Under the pieces are notes generated by a model. That model saw only the letters and a program-made list of their open reading frames with translations, was not told where the DNA came from and searched no databases. A stretch of DNA of 36,543 nucleotides from an uncultured Bacteroides sp. GTDB lineage: Bacteria > Bacteroidota > Bacteroidia > Bacteroidales > Bacteroidaceae. Positions 7,200 through 15,483 of the stretch are shown here, piece by piece. The position numbers and the translations under genes were made by a program. Each line of letters opens with the position of its first letter. Position 1 is the first letter of the stretch. The stretch is taken from the NCBI GenBank assembly GCA_900553815.1, contig USEY01000039.1:1-36543 (forward strand), written 5' to 3'.

Positions 7200-7699
7200 T
7201 AAGCTCAACAGTCATACTACTTTTACCATTTTTCTTCCTACTTCATGAACTGGAAGAAATCTTTATGGTTCCACTGTGGGTAAAAAAGAACAGCACAATA
7301 ATGCGTAGACGTTTCCCGAAATTGGAACGTATTATCAATAAGATGGAGCAAATGACCACACAAAGATTTGCCACAATTGCCCTTGAGGAACTTTTGATTG
7401 TTTCTGTCTGCACGTTTGTAAGCCTGCAGACAGAGAATCAGACAGCATGGTATTGCTGCCTGGCCGCATTCAGCATCCATCTTATCGGCCATATCGCCCA
7501 GTTTGTTGTATGGCGCGGATATATTCCTGCCATCATATCTACGGCATTATGTCTGCCATACTGTATCGTGGCTATACTGAAAAGTCATTGCTACTTTACT
7601 TTAAACGAATTGATTATTTACTCCCTGATAGGTATCTTGCTCGGAGGAATAAATCTCTTGCTTATGCACAAACTCTGCACATATTACCCAACAACATAA
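7196..7699 (+). CDS. HXXEE domain-containing membrane protein
   Basis: A 167-residue, four-to-five-helix membrane protein. The family signature HELEE occurs inside the first hydrophobic helix (residues 17-21). The second conserved segment HLIGHIAQFVVWRGYIPAI, with its His, Arg and Tyr-x-Pro residues, also matches HXXEE-domain proteins (PF13787). The conserved His and Glu residues within the membrane suggest a metal site, but no function is established. It overlaps the tandem-GNAT gene by 4 bp (ATGA), indicating translational coupling, and is followed 6 bp later by a DUF2200 gene. Confidence 0.85.
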   Translation: MISSTVILLLPFFFLLHELEEIFMVPLWVKKNSTIMRRRFPKLERIINKMEQMTTQRFATIALEELLIVSVCTFVSLQTENQTAWYCCLAAFSIHLIGHIAQFVVWRGYIPAIISTALCLPYCIVAILKSHCYFTLNELIIYSLIGILLGGINLLLMHKLCTYYPTT

Positions 7700-7705
7700 C
7701 CAATT

Positions 7706-8056
7706 ATGAACAACGAGAAAATATACCAGATGCCACTCAGCAAAGTCTACCCCTTATTAGTCAACAAAGCCACCCGCAAGGGAAGGACACAAGCTGAAGC
7801 TGACGAGATAATACGGTGGCTGACCGGATACACACAGGAAGAACTGGAAGAGCTACTGAAAAGCCCGACAACATACGGCGATTTTTTCCGCAACGCTCCT
7901 GCCCCACACCCTAACCGGACAATGATACAGGGAAGCATCTGCGGCATCAAAGTTGAAGAAATACAGGAACCGCTGATGCGCGAAATACGCTACCTTGACA
8001 AGCTGATAGACGAACTGGCCAAGGGGAAAGCGATGGAAAAGATTTTAAGAATGTAA
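7706..8056 (+). CDS. DUF2200 family protein
   Basis: A 116-residue soluble protein with the hallmarks of DUF2200: the N-terminal [17 protein letters not shown], then [10 protein letters not shown], and the C-terminal ending [21 protein letters not shown]. The function of the family is unknown; the charged helical layout suggests a small cytoplasmic protein. It is the last gene of the closely spaced run that starts with the ATPase at 4307; the SDR gene that follows is 20 bp away and may be read through. Confidence 0.9.
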   Translation: MNNEKIYQMPLSKVYPLLVNKATRKGRTQAEADEIIRWLTGYTQEELEELLKSPTTYGDFFRNAPAPHPNRTMIQGSICGIKVEEIQEPLMREIRYLDKLIDELAKGKAMEKILRM

Positions 8057-8076
8057 ACATCTATACAACAGTAACC

Positions 8077-8850
8077 ATGAACCGAACCATCATCATCACC
8101 GGCGGTGCCGCAGGCATTGGCCGTTGCATTGTAGAACATTTTGCCCGACAGGGCGACAACGTATATTTCATTGACAACAACCCCGAAGATACCCAGGCCG
8201 AAATCAGGCGAATGCACGACGAAGGATGGAAAGTGACCGGAGTGGCAGGCGACGTAGCCGACAAGCAGACGCTGGAGGACTTTGCCCGTCTTGTGTTGGA
8301 CGAACATCCCGAGGGTATCCACTGCCTCATCAACAATGCCTGCCTGATGCACGGCGGCATATTGCAGGGATGCGACTATGACGACTTTCTCTACATTCTG
8401 CGGGTAGGTGTGGCTGCTCCCTACATGCTGGCACGCCTCTTCAAGGACCACTTCCAGGGGCTGGGTTCCATTGTCAACATATCGTCTACCCGTGCCTTCC
8501 AGTCGCAACCCAACACCGAAAGCTACACGGCGGCCAAAGGAGGTATCACGGCACTGACCCATGCGCTGGCCGTCAGCCTGGCTGGCGTGGCACGCGTCAA
8601 CTCCATTGCCCCCGGCTGGATTGACACAGGCCGTTACCACGACGACAACTACACCCCGGACTACAGCGAGGCCGACTGCCTGCAACATCCCTCGGGACGA
8701 GTAGGCGAACCGGCAGACATTGTCCGTGCAGTAGAGTTTCTCTGCGACGAACGAAATTCCTTTATCAACGGCGAGAACATCACCGTAGACGGAGGCATGA
8801 GCCGCCTGATGGTCTATCACAACGACTGCGGATGGACGTACCAGCCCTGA
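8077..8850 (+). CDS. SDR family NAD(P)-dependent oxidoreductase
   Basis: A 257-residue classical short-chain dehydrogenase/reductase. The nucleotide-binding motif TGGAAGIG is at residues 8-15, the structural NNA motif at 86-88, and the catalytic set Ser136/137 (NISS), Tyr150 and Lys154 (YTAAK) is complete. The C-terminal FINGENITVDGGMS is the usual SDR ending. Asp33 after the second beta strand (FIDNN) favours NAD(H) over NADP(H). The oxidised alcohol or reduced ketone cannot be deduced. It is in line with the upstream genes, 20 bp after DUF2200, and is followed by a 1-kb region without an intact gene. Its codons are more GC-rich than those of the genes before it, so it may have a separate history. 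Confidence 0.9.
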   Translation: MNRTIIITGGAAGIGRCIVEHFARQGDNVYFIDNNPEDTQAEIRRMHDEGWKVTGVAGDVADKQTLEDFARLVLDEHPEGIHCLINNACLMHGGILQGCDYDDFLYILRVGVAAPYMLARLFKDHFQGLGSIVNISSTRAFQSQPNTESYTAAKGGITALTHALAVSLAGVARVNSIAPGWIDTGRYHDDNYTPDYSEADCLQHPSGRVGEPADIVRAVEFLCDERNSFINGENITVDGGMSRLMVYHNDCGWTYQP

Positions 8851-9020
8851 TGGAAAACTGCCCGTCCTGCATCTGAAGAACGTACACCAATGATGTTCTA
8901 CCCTTTCGCCGGCTTTGTATCCTTAATACAAAAAGACAGTAATCGGTGCATATATCCAGCAAATAAGTAATATTATCCACATATTTGCTTACAGCAAGGG
9001 ATTCAGGAAACAACAAAATA

Positions 9021-9058
9021 GAGCGTAAAAAAGGCTATGAACCACCTTTTTTACGCTC
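9021..9058 (+). terminator. Strong hairpin, probable terminator after SDR gene
   Basis: A 14-bp perfect inverted repeat (GAGCGTAAAAAAGG and its complement) with a 10-nt loop. Six T residues lie inside the right arm rather than after it, so it may act as a terminator through that U-rich arm, or as an mRNA 3'-end stabiliser. Confidence 0.5.
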
Positions 9059-9084
9059 ATTCTGCCTCTAACCGGGCTTTACAT

Positions 9085-9225
9085 GCCCGCTTTTACACCA
9101 TAAGAATGCCGCTTTTGGAATAAAACAATGCTTGTTTCGACAGAAAAAAGTGCATGTTTTGCATACGTGAAGTAGGTGTTTACGTCCGTAAAGTCCCTCT
9201 TTAGCGTCGTAAACACCTACTTTAG
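9085..9225. repeat. 22-bp-periodic array of quasi-palindromic units
   Basis: Six to seven degenerate units in a row, each with a core of TTT, six to eight bases, then AAA. The T-runs begin at about 9091, 9113, 9135, 9157, 9179, 9200 and 9221, giving spacings of 22, 22, 22, 22, 21 and 21 bp. Clear units include TTTACGTCCGTAAA and GTTTCGACAGAAAA. Within the array, 9170-9184 and 9208-9222 form a perfect 15-bp inverted repeat. A similar array lies at 29679-29751. Confidence 0.6.
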
Positions 9226-9417
9226 TACTGCCAACTACCTATTTTTCCCATCCTTCGTTTCTATTTCAAATGTAAGGATTTCGCTATCTAATTATCTATC
9301 AACAAGTAGCATCATTCTCACCTCATTTTTTTGTACTGCCCTTACCCTTGCCCGAAAATACGCGATTCTCAGGCGATAGGAAAATCAAAGTGTCATTTTG
9401 CCAGAATAGCTACAAAA

Positions 9418-9660
9418 TTAATCTGATTTCTCGACCACATGCCAATGCCCGCCTTTATCTGGTCCGACACGCTTGAGTATTCCCTCTGCCTTCATCTTAG
9501 CGATATGTTTTTCTACAGCCTTTGGAGTTATGCCTAACCGTTCGGCAAGTGCGGCCGCACTAAATGTATTATCTTGAGATAGCAAAGCTATAATTTTCTC
9601 CCTACTAAATAATCATTTTCTCCCTACTTTTCTCTTTTTTCTCCCTACTTTTCAGCAGTT
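9418..9660 (-). pseudogene. Remnant of AlbA_2-type putative DNA-binding/ATP-binding protein (C-terminus only)
   Basis: Reading the minus strand from 9612 to 9418 gives 64 residues with no start codon: a winged-helix segment IIALLSQDNTFSAAALAERL, then GITPKAVEKHIAKMKAEG and the ending LKRVGPDKGGHWHVVEKSD. This matches the C-terminal helix-turn-helix of the widespread AlbA_2 (Schlafen-like)/RecG-like ATP-binding proteins. Upstream in the same frame are in-frame stops (one at 9613-9615) and a KVGRK-type linker repeated twice, the usual low-complexity linker before this domain. No other part of the gene is left. It is probably the scar of a deletion or of a lost accessory element. Confidence 0.6.
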
Positions 9661-9670
9661 AAAAAGCAAA

Positions 9671-9711
9671 TGGAATCTGCATCACCGGTTTGATTAATGA
9701 TACAGATTCCA
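9671..9711. repeat. Inverted repeat, function unclear
   Basis: TGGAATCTG and its exact complement, 9 bp each, are separated by 23 bp. There is no T-run after it in either direction. It lies downstream of the hydrolase gene on the minus strand and could be part of its 3' end. The rest of 9712-9849 is AT-rich with no gene that I can see. Confidence 0.3.
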
Positions 9712-9849
9712 ATAGAGCGACACAGATTTGATTTATTAAATCTATAAAACTCTATATACTCTTTTATCAGTGTCCTTACTAAGAGTGAAAGATTACTTTC
9801 TAAGTATATATATATTAAAGATAGTCAAGTACTTATCGTTATAGCGGGA

Positions 9850-11745
9850 TTATTTGGCAGGAATCTCAGGAATATAAAGATAGCTGTCGTATCGTCCTCC
9901 GGTGTAGATGCAATGGCGTCCAACGTTGTGCGTAGCTGGCGAAGTGACAACTTCGCTGGGGTCGGCACATTCTGTGGCATCGCCTCCCAACGTCATCATC
10001 TTCACAGGTTGCCCGGGCATATAAGTAAATCCTTCTTCGGGAACAGTAATCTTTGCCGAACCAAAAGGTATGGCAGCTTTCTCGGGCTGGTAGGCACCTA
10101 CGGTGAGCTGTAGGATTTCACCTTTCTCAAAGAACAGTCCCATCGGCCAGATTTCTATCTCTACCGGAACTATCTCTCCCGGCTTCAGCTTCTGTTCGCC
10201 GGTAAAGGTATAGTAAGGTTCGGCCTCGGTAGTCCGCAACGTATCCAGTTGGCGCAAGGAGACCCTCAGCTGGCCGGTTGCCACAATACGGTTGCCGGCA
10301 CGGTCGGGCAAGGGCTGACCGTCTTTCGACAGTTTCTCTACCCTGACGGCAAGGTCCATATCGTCGTGGTCGGGAGCAGAAACCCACAAATGCAGCTTCA
10401 TATAGCCGGTTATCTCGGTCGGCTTGTCCATGCGATAACGGTAGGTCACCTTATTGTCCTTGGCTGCCGACTGATAGATATCCGTTATCTCCTGCTGTGG
10501 CAGGCTTGCCTGCAACGTACTGTCGGCAGCCGACAGATAAAGTTTCCTGTAGACGGTACGCGCCAGCGGAAACTCATCCTCGGCACGTCCTACAATGTCA
10601 CGTCCACCCGGATTCAGCACAGACAGGCGTACCTTTGGCGTCTTCTCCCAACCATTGTCCATACCTTTCAGATAGTGGTCGAAAAAGCGGCGCAGGTCGT
10701 CCACATTTTCAGGGGTATAATAGTCGAACCATTCATTAGTATTATGCACTCTCAGCCACTTTTCTTTGGAAGCCATGCGGCGGTAGCCGGCAAACGTGCC
10801 GTGGGTATGCACGGAGTTGGTGTAGCTGGCCACCACATAGGCCGGAATGTCGATATTCTCTACGCGCGCAGCCTTATCCAGCCAATAATCGCACAGGAAA
10901 GGCTTCTCCACTATCATGCGTGGCTGGTCCTCCAGCATTCCATGAGCAGAGGAAAATGTTTCGGCTATCATTTCAGGAAACTCGGGCATAGGAATTCCGC
11001 CACGTGTACCCGACTCACGATAATGGTCGCAAAAGCCTTCCCATGGAGCAATGGCTGCCAGATGTTCAGGCCGCTCGGCTGCAATGAACCACTGGGAAAC
11101 AGTGAGCCAGGAATTGCCCGACATGCCCACCTTGCCATTGCACCACTTCTGTGAGGCAATCCATTCAATGACATCGCAACCGTCAAGAGCATCCTCGTGT
11201 CCCCAATAAAGCAAGTTACCCTCCGACATGTAGGCTCCCCGCTTGTCAGGATTGACCACAGCATAACCGTGAGCCACCCAGTAAGCCGGGTCAGGTCCTT
11301 CAAACTTTTCCAATCCCGACGTAGCGTCCAAAGGTACTCCCGAACGCAGGGGTACATCGTCCAGCATTTGTCCGCCTATCTCCTTACCATAAGGGCTCCA
11401 GGCCAGAATGGCCGGACAGACGTCGTTGCCCACAGGACGGAAAACATCGGCATAAATGGTCACTCCGTCGCGCAACCGAATAGGTACATCGCGCTCCAAC
11501 AAGATATCACACGACAGCGGTTTGGCACCCTCCCGACGTATGCTGCCTGCCTTCAACATCAGTGTTTCCTGCTTAAATCCCGGATAGCGCACCCGCTCTG
11601 CACTGACTGGCAATGCCTTGCGGAGCGCCACTTTCATTTCCTTACCGTCGGCATTGTGCAGCGTTAATTCCTGCTGCGCTACTACCGGCTGCGCACAGAT
11701 GGCCGCCAGAGCCACTGTTCCTGCATAAATCCATTGTTTCATCAT
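9850..11745 (-). CDS. Secreted CocE/NonD family hydrolase (X-Pro dipeptidyl-peptidase-like)
   Basis: A 631-residue alpha/beta-hydrolase. A Sec signal peptide (residues 1-23, ending PVVAQ) predicts export. The N-terminal hydrolase domain has the nucleophile elbow GMSGNSW with Ser209, preceded by VNPDKRGAYMSEG, a typical S15/CocE oxyanion-region motif. An alpha-helical cap follows, and the last 200 residues form the jelly-roll PepX_C domain (for example EITGYMKLHLWVSAPDHDDMDLAVRV). Family members hydrolyse Xaa-Pro peptides, cocaine esters or glutaryl-cephalosporins; here a periplasmic or surface peptidase/esterase is the safest reading. It is transcribed divergently from an AraC regulator, which may control it. 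Confidence 0.88.
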   Translation of the reverse strand: MMKQWIYAGTVALAAICAQPVVAQQELTLHNADGKEMKVALRKALPVSAERVRYPGFKQETLMLKAGSIRREGAKPLSCDILLERDVPIRLRDGVTIYADVFRPVGNDVCPAILAWSPYGKEIGGQMLDDVPLRSGVPLDATSGLEKFEGPDPAYWVAHGYAVVNPDKRGAYMSEGNLLYWGHEDALDGCDVIEWIASQKWCNGKVGMSGNSWLTVSQWFIAAERPEHLAAIAPWEGFCDHYRESGTRGGIPMPEFPEMIAETFSSAHGMLEDQPRMIVEKPFLCDYWLDKAARVENIDIPAYVVASYTNSVHTHGTFAGYRRMASKEKWLRVHNTNEWFDYYTPENVDDLRRFFDHYLKGMDNGWEKTPKVRLSVLNPGGRDIVGRAEDEFPLARTVYRKLYLSAADSTLQASLPQQEITDIYQSAAKDNKVTYRYRMDKPTEITGYMKLHLWVSAPDHDDMDLAVRVEKLSKDGQPLPDRAGNRIVATGQLRVSLRQLDTLRTTEAEPYYTFTGEQKLKPGEIVPVEIEIWPMGLFFEKGEILQLTVGAYQPEKAAIPFGSAKITVPEEGFTYMPGQPVKMMTLGGDATECADPSEVVTSPATHNVGRHCIYTGGRYDSYLYIPEIPAK

Positions 11746-11770
11746 ATACTTTCTATTGTTTACAAGTCAT

Positions 11771-11799
11771 CAGACTAATGTCGTCTTTCTGATTGCAAA
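11771..11799 (-). promoter_or_regulatory. Possible promoter of the CocE-like hydrolase gene
   Basis: On the minus strand a TTTG (11796-11799) and TAGTCTG (11771-11777) are 18 bp apart, an imperfect fit to the -33/-7 consensus, 26 bp upstream of the start codon. Confidence 0.3.
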
Positions 11800-11845
11800 A
11801 TTCGGCATTAGCAGGCAACAGCCGCTGTTAAATCAATGACCGGAA

Positions 11846-11876
11846 TTGGTTAAATACGAAACAACTCCTATCTTTA
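11846..11876 (+). promoter_or_regulatory. Promoter of the AraC-family regulator gene
   Basis: TTGG (11846-11849) and TATCTTTA (11869-11876) are 19 bp apart, close to the Bacteroidetes -33 TTTG/-7 TAnnTTTG pattern, and 28 bp before the ATG. Confidence 0.5.
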
Positions 11877-11904
11877 CGCCACCTTAGCCACTGCAACTAG
11901 CGAA

Positions 11905-12834
11905 ATGAAGGAAAAGATAATCAGACTGAGCGAACTGGTGGATTATCACCGGGTAAAAGAAGTATATAAGAATACTGTTGCCTGCTTTACAGTAGACAAC
12001 CGGTTGGTAAACATCGACACGATACCTCCTGTATGTGCCGACATTTTCTCTTTTATACTGGTTAAGAAAGGAACAGCCGTCTTCTCGCTGAACTATCGCG
12101 AGCAAAAGGTTGCCGAGGGAGATTTGTTGCTATTCTGGCCCAGCCTGTTTGTTTCGCTCACCCGGCAGAGCGACGACTTTACGGCCCAGCACCTGCTTTG
12201 CGAACGCAGTCTGTTTGAACGCCTGCTGGCATCCCGCCCTGAATATCAACGCTATTCGCTTTTCTTTTGCCAGACGGAATATCCTGTTGTCCACCTGAAC
12301 AATGAACAGATGCAAAGCATCGATAGCTGCATGCAGCAAATCACCCGCTGCATCCTGCATCCCGGTTCCTATCAGGAAGACATCCTGCACCACTTGCTGC
12401 ACACCTGCCTGCTACTGACCCTGGAGCAACTTGAAACGCTGACAGCCGCCCACTCTACCGTTCCCAACCATACGGAGGTATTGTTCCAACAGTTCATCTC
12501 ACTCCTCATTCAGCACTACAAAGAAGAGCACGGCATTGAGTTCTACGCCCGCCAGCTCGCCATTTCCACGACTTACCTGTCGCGCATCATACGCCAAGTC
12601 ACCCACAAAACGGCCGGCTACTTCATTACAGGCTTGCTCTATGCCGAAGCCTGCCGGATGCTGATTCATTCAGACCTGACCATACAGAGCATTGCCGACA
12701 AACTGCACTTCTCCGACCAATCGGCATTCGGCAAATTTTTCAAGGCCAATGCAGGTGTTTCACCTCTGAGATACAGAACAGAAAATGCAATTGTCGAGCC
12801 ACCAGCATGTACTTCCAATCCTCACATGACATAA
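11905..12834 (+). CDS. AraC family transcriptional regulator
   Basis: A 309-residue regulator. The N-terminal half is a cupin-like ligand-sensing domain (for example ADIFSFILVKKGTAVFSL, then VAEGDLLLFWP). The C-terminal ~100 residues carry the paired helix-turn-helix: FYARQLAISTTYLSRIIRQVT as the first, and IQSIADKLHFSDQSAFGKFF, with the standard AraC ending AGVSPLRYR, as the second. It is divergent from the CocE-like hydrolase, with a 159-bp shared intergenic region, which makes that gene its most likely target. The effector is unknown. After the stop codon, 8-bp inverted repeats (ATAATGCA and complement, 34 bp apart) may end the transcript. Confidence 0.92.
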   Translation: MKEKIIRLSELVDYHRVKEVYKNTVACFTVDNRLVNIDTIPPVCADIFSFILVKKGTAVFSLNYREQKVAEGDLLLFWPSLFVSLTRQSDDFTAQHLLCERSLFERLLASRPEYQRYSLFFCQTEYPVVHLNNEQMQSIDSCMQQITRCILHPGSYQEDILHHLLHTCLLLTLEQLETLTAAHSTVPNHTEVLFQQFISLLIQHYKEEHGIEFYARQLAISTTYLSRIIRQVTHKTAGYFITGLLYAEACRMLIHSDLTIQSIADKLHFSDQSAFGKFFKANAGVSPLRYRTENAIVEPPACTSNPHMT

Positions 12835-12960
12835 TGCACCCGCCAACTAACACAACAATATTGCATTATCAATATCCACAACTGCATAAGCAGCCTGCAA
12901 TTTCCATATCTGGAATAATGCGAAATCGCTACAGACTTTGCATTCCCCACTCAAAAGCAT

Positions 12961-12991
12961 AAAAAAAGCTGCCCTTCATCAGAGCAGCTTT
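12961..12991 (-). terminator. Rho-independent terminator of the aldolase gene
   Basis: On the minus strand the 8-bp stem AAAGCTGC/GCAGCTTT is followed by a run of T residues, 23 bp after the aldolase stop codon. Confidence 0.8.
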
Positions 12992-13013
12992 CTGTATCAA
13001 TGTAAGAGAACTA

Positions 13014-14018
13014 TTATTCAGCCAGCTTGTTGTCTGAACCCAGCACGTTGATGATTTTGTGCTTGTACAGTTTCTCCATGTTGTCGCGAGCCGGACCCAG
13101 ATACTTACGAGGATCGAATTCAGCCGGTTTCTCAGCGAATACCTTGCGGATAGCAGCTGTCATAGCCAGACGAGAGTCTGAGTCGATGTTAATCTTGCAA
13201 ACAGCAGACTTGGCAGCCTTACGCAGTTCGTCTTCGGGGATACCGATAGCAGCTTCCAGCTTGCCACCGAACTTGTTGATAGTATCAACTTCTTCCTGAG
13301 GAACTGAAGAAGAACCGTGGAGAACGATGGGGAATCCCGGAAGTTTCTCCATAACGGCGTCGAGTACTTCGAATGCCAAAGGAGGAGGAACCAGACGACC
13401 AGTAGCAGGGTCTACGTGGCATTGTTCGGGTTTGAACTTGTAAGCACCGTGAGAAGTACCGATAGAGATAGCCAAGCTGTCGCAACCAGTGCGAGTAGCA
13501 AAGTCGATTACTTCTTCAGGGTCAGTATAAGTGTGGTGTTCTGCAGATACTTCATCTTCTACACCGGCCAATACACCCAGCTCGCCTTCTACAGTTACAT
13601 CAAACTGATGAGCGTAGTCAACAACCTTCTTAGTCAAAGCTACGTTCTCTTCGTAAGGCAGGTGAGAACCGTCGATCATTACAGAAGAGAAGCCCATGTC
13701 GATGCAAGACTTGCAGAGTTCAAAGCTGTCACCGTGATCGAGGTGGAGCACGATTTCAGGATGAGCGCAACCCAGTTCCTTAGCGTATTCTACAGCACCT
13801 TCGGCCATGTAGCGCAGCAATGTCTGGTTGGCATAGTTACGTGCACCTTTAGAAACTTGCAGGATAACCGGAGACTTTGTTTCAACGGCAGCCTTAACGA
13901 TGGCCTGCAACTGTTCCATATTGTTGAAGTTGAAAGCCGGGATGGCATATCCACCTTTAATGGCACGAGCAAACATATCTCTTGTGTTCACAAGGCCTAA
14001 ATCTTTGTAATTAACCAT
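13014..14018 (-). CDS. fba: Class II fructose-1,6-bisphosphate aldolase
   Basis: A 334-residue zinc-dependent aldolase of glycolysis and gluconeogenesis, cleaving fructose-1,6-bisphosphate to dihydroxyacetone phosphate and glyceraldehyde-3-phosphate. The N-terminus carries the AIPAFNFNNMEQLQAIVKAA segment. The zinc-binding and catalytic motif is IVLHLDHGDSFELC, followed by VMIDGSHLPYEENV. The phosphate-binding loop is LHGSSSVPQEEV, and the substrate motif CKINIDSDSRLAMTAAIRK is typical of the long (type B) class II enzymes. Length is normal. It is a single gene with its own terminator and a -7 promoter element about 45 bp upstream. In Bacteroides this enzyme is expected to be highly expressed, and the codon use by eye fits (strong preference for GAA, AAG, CTG). 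Confidence 0.96.
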   Translation of the reverse strand: MVNYKDLGLVNTRDMFARAIKGGYAIPAFNFNNMEQLQAIVKAAVETKSPVILQVSKGARNYANQTLLRYMAEGAVEYAKELGCAHPEIVLHLDHGDSFELCKSCIDMGFSSVMIDGSHLPYEENVALTKKVVDYAHQFDVTVEGELGVLAGVEDEVSAEHHTYTDPEEVIDFATRTGCDSLAISIGTSHGAYKFKPEQCHVDPATGRLVPPPLAFEVLDAVMEKLPGFPIVLHGSSSVPQEEVDTINKFGGKLEAAIGIPEDELRKAAKSAVCKINIDSDSRLAMTAAIRKVFAEKPAEFDPRKYLGPARDNMEKLYKHKIINVLGSDNKLAE

Positions 14019-14059
14019 TTTGTTTAAAAGTTTATGTTAGTGAATCAAAAAATTCCATG

Positions 14060-14067
14060 CAAAAGTA
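14060..14067 (-). promoter_or_regulatory. fba: -7 promoter element for the aldolase gene
   Basis: TACTTTTG on the minus strand matches TAnnTTTG, 42 bp upstream of the start codon. A TTTG lies only 12 bp further upstream, too close for a standard -33 element. Confidence 0.45.
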
Positions 14068-14248
14068 AGCATTCTCTTTCAAATAAAAGACACCTGCTAC
14101 TATAAAAAAGTTCCCGACAGGAAGGAAAAATAATCTTTTTTCAAGAATATGAAGCTTCTTAACAAATGATTGTAACTTGGACTTTACAATCTTTTGTTAT
14201 ACATTTTGCTTTCCTGTAATATGCCGGCAATTGCTTGACAAACGCAAT

Positions 14249-14309
14249 AAGAAAAGTCCCGAACCGGTTTCTTCCTCCACTGAAAAGAGGAAGTATGGTT
14301 TCGGGACTT
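14249..14309 (-). terminator. Terminator of the gcvT-pepT transcript
   Basis: A long stem whose arms start with AAGTCCCGAA and its complement, extended by a second stretch around TTCCTC/GAGGAA, followed on the minus strand by a T-rich tail. It lies 51 bp beyond the gcvT stop codon. The region between it and the aldolase gene (14068-14248) shows nothing else that I can support. Confidence 0.7.
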
Positions 14310-14360
14310 AATAGGATTAGCGTTCAGACAGGACGGACTTGTCTGAAAAAAGCACTATAA

Positions 14361-15446
14361 TTATTTACGGAACGGAGGACGAACAACTACAGCCTTCAGC
14401 TTACGTCCACGCATATCTATGCAGATTTCCGTACCAGGCTTGCTAAACTCAGGCTTCACATATCCCATACCAATACCTATCTTGCGCATGGGCGACATGG
14501 TACCGGAAGTGACATTGCCAATAGGTTCACCATCGGCACTGAGCAGACTGTATCCATGACGGGGAATACCACGGTCAATCATCTCAAAACCTACCAGCTT
14601 ACGGCTAACGCCTTCCGCTTTCTGCTTCTCGAGCATGGGACGATTGATAAAGTTCTTACCCTCAACAAACTTGGTAATCCAACCCAAGCCGGCTTCAATG
14701 GGTGATGTAGTATCGTCAATATCGTTGCCATACAGACAGAAGCCCATTTCAAGGCGCAACGTGTCGCGCGCACCCAGGCCAACAGGCTTAATGCCAAATT
14801 CAGCACCTGCTTCGAAAACCGCATCCCATATCTTCATAGCTGCTTCAGGATAGAAATAGAGTTCAAAGCCTCCGGCACCGGTATAGCCGGTATTGGAAAT
14901 AATCACATCGGGCTCACCGGCAAACTCGCCATGAGTGAAATGATAATAAGGAATGGCAGAAAGGTCGATAGACGTCAGCTTCTGCAAAGCGAGGATAGCC
15001 TTCGGACCCTGTACGGCCAGCTGTGCCATGCGGTCAGAAGCATTTTCCAGCTCCGCACCTTCCGTATTGTGAGAAACACACCAATTCCAGTCTTTCTCTA
15101 TATTGGCAGCATTGACTACCAGCAGGTATTTCTGCGGCTCATATTGGTAAACCAGCAAATCGTCTACAATACCTCCCGTTTCGTTGGGGAAACAGGAATA
15201 TTGCACCTTGCCCGGCTCCAGGGCAGCCACATTGTTTGATGTTACTTTCTGCAGGAAGTCGAGAGCCTTGGGGCCTTTTACCCAAAACTCACCCATGTGG
15301 GAAACATCAAATACACCTACCGACTGACAGACAGTGAGATGCTCGTCAATGATTCCTGAATATTCAATGGGCATATTGTAGCCTGCAAATTCATGCATCT
15401 TGGCACCCAATGAAATGTGCTTTTCTGTAAATGGAGTAGTTTTCAT
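14361..15446 (-). CDS. gcvT: Aminomethyltransferase (glycine cleavage system T protein)
   Basis: A 361-residue T protein, which transfers the aminomethyl group from lipoylated H protein to tetrahydrofolate, releasing ammonia and methylene-THF. Clear family features are [15 protein letters not shown] near the N-terminus, [15 protein letters not shown], the folate-site [11 protein letters not shown], the [12 protein letters not shown] motif, the [14 protein letters not shown] segment and the final VTSGTMSP with the conserved C-terminal barrel. Length is normal. The gcvP and gcvH genes are not in the window. It lies 37 bp after pepT on the same strand, so the two are probably co-transcribed. No glycine riboswitch is visible upstream. 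Confidence 0.95.
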   Translation of the reverse strand: MKTTPFTEKHISLGAKMHEFAGYNMPIEYSGIIDEHLTVCQSVGVFDVSHMGEFWVKGPKALDFLQKVTSNNVAALEPGKVQYSCFPNETGGIVDDLLVYQYEPQKYLLVVNAANIEKDWNWCVSHNTEGAELENASDRMAQLAVQGPKAILALQKLTSIDLSAIPYYHFTHGEFAGEPDVIISNTGYTGAGGFELYFYPEAAMKIWDAVFEAGAEFGIKPVGLGARDTLRLEMGFCLYGNDIDDTTSPIEAGLGWITKFVEGKNFINRPMLEKQKAEGVSRKLVGFEMIDRGIPRHGYSLLSADGEPIGNVTSGTMSPMRKIGIGMGYVKPEFSKPGTEICIDMRGRKLKAVVVRPPFRK

Positions 15447-15483
15447 GAATATAAGGTATTTTATTTAAGATAAGAAATAAGTG

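Noticed and set aside
9176..9379. 67-codon open frame on the plus strand in the gene-free region
   Set aside because: A Ser/Phe/Leu-rich product from AT-rich sequence, overlapping the 22-bp repeat array; no start context or homology visible.
10249..11154. Open frame of 301 codons opposite the CocE-like hydrolase
   Set aside because: It lies wholly inside a well-supported gene on the other strand.
12831..12872. Terminator after the AraC regulator
   Set aside because: The 8-bp inverted repeat overlaps the stop codon and has no T-run, so it is only mentioned in the gene entry.
15447..15483. Glycine riboswitch before gcvT
   Set aside because: The gap to pepT is only 37 bp and contains no aptamer-sized structure.
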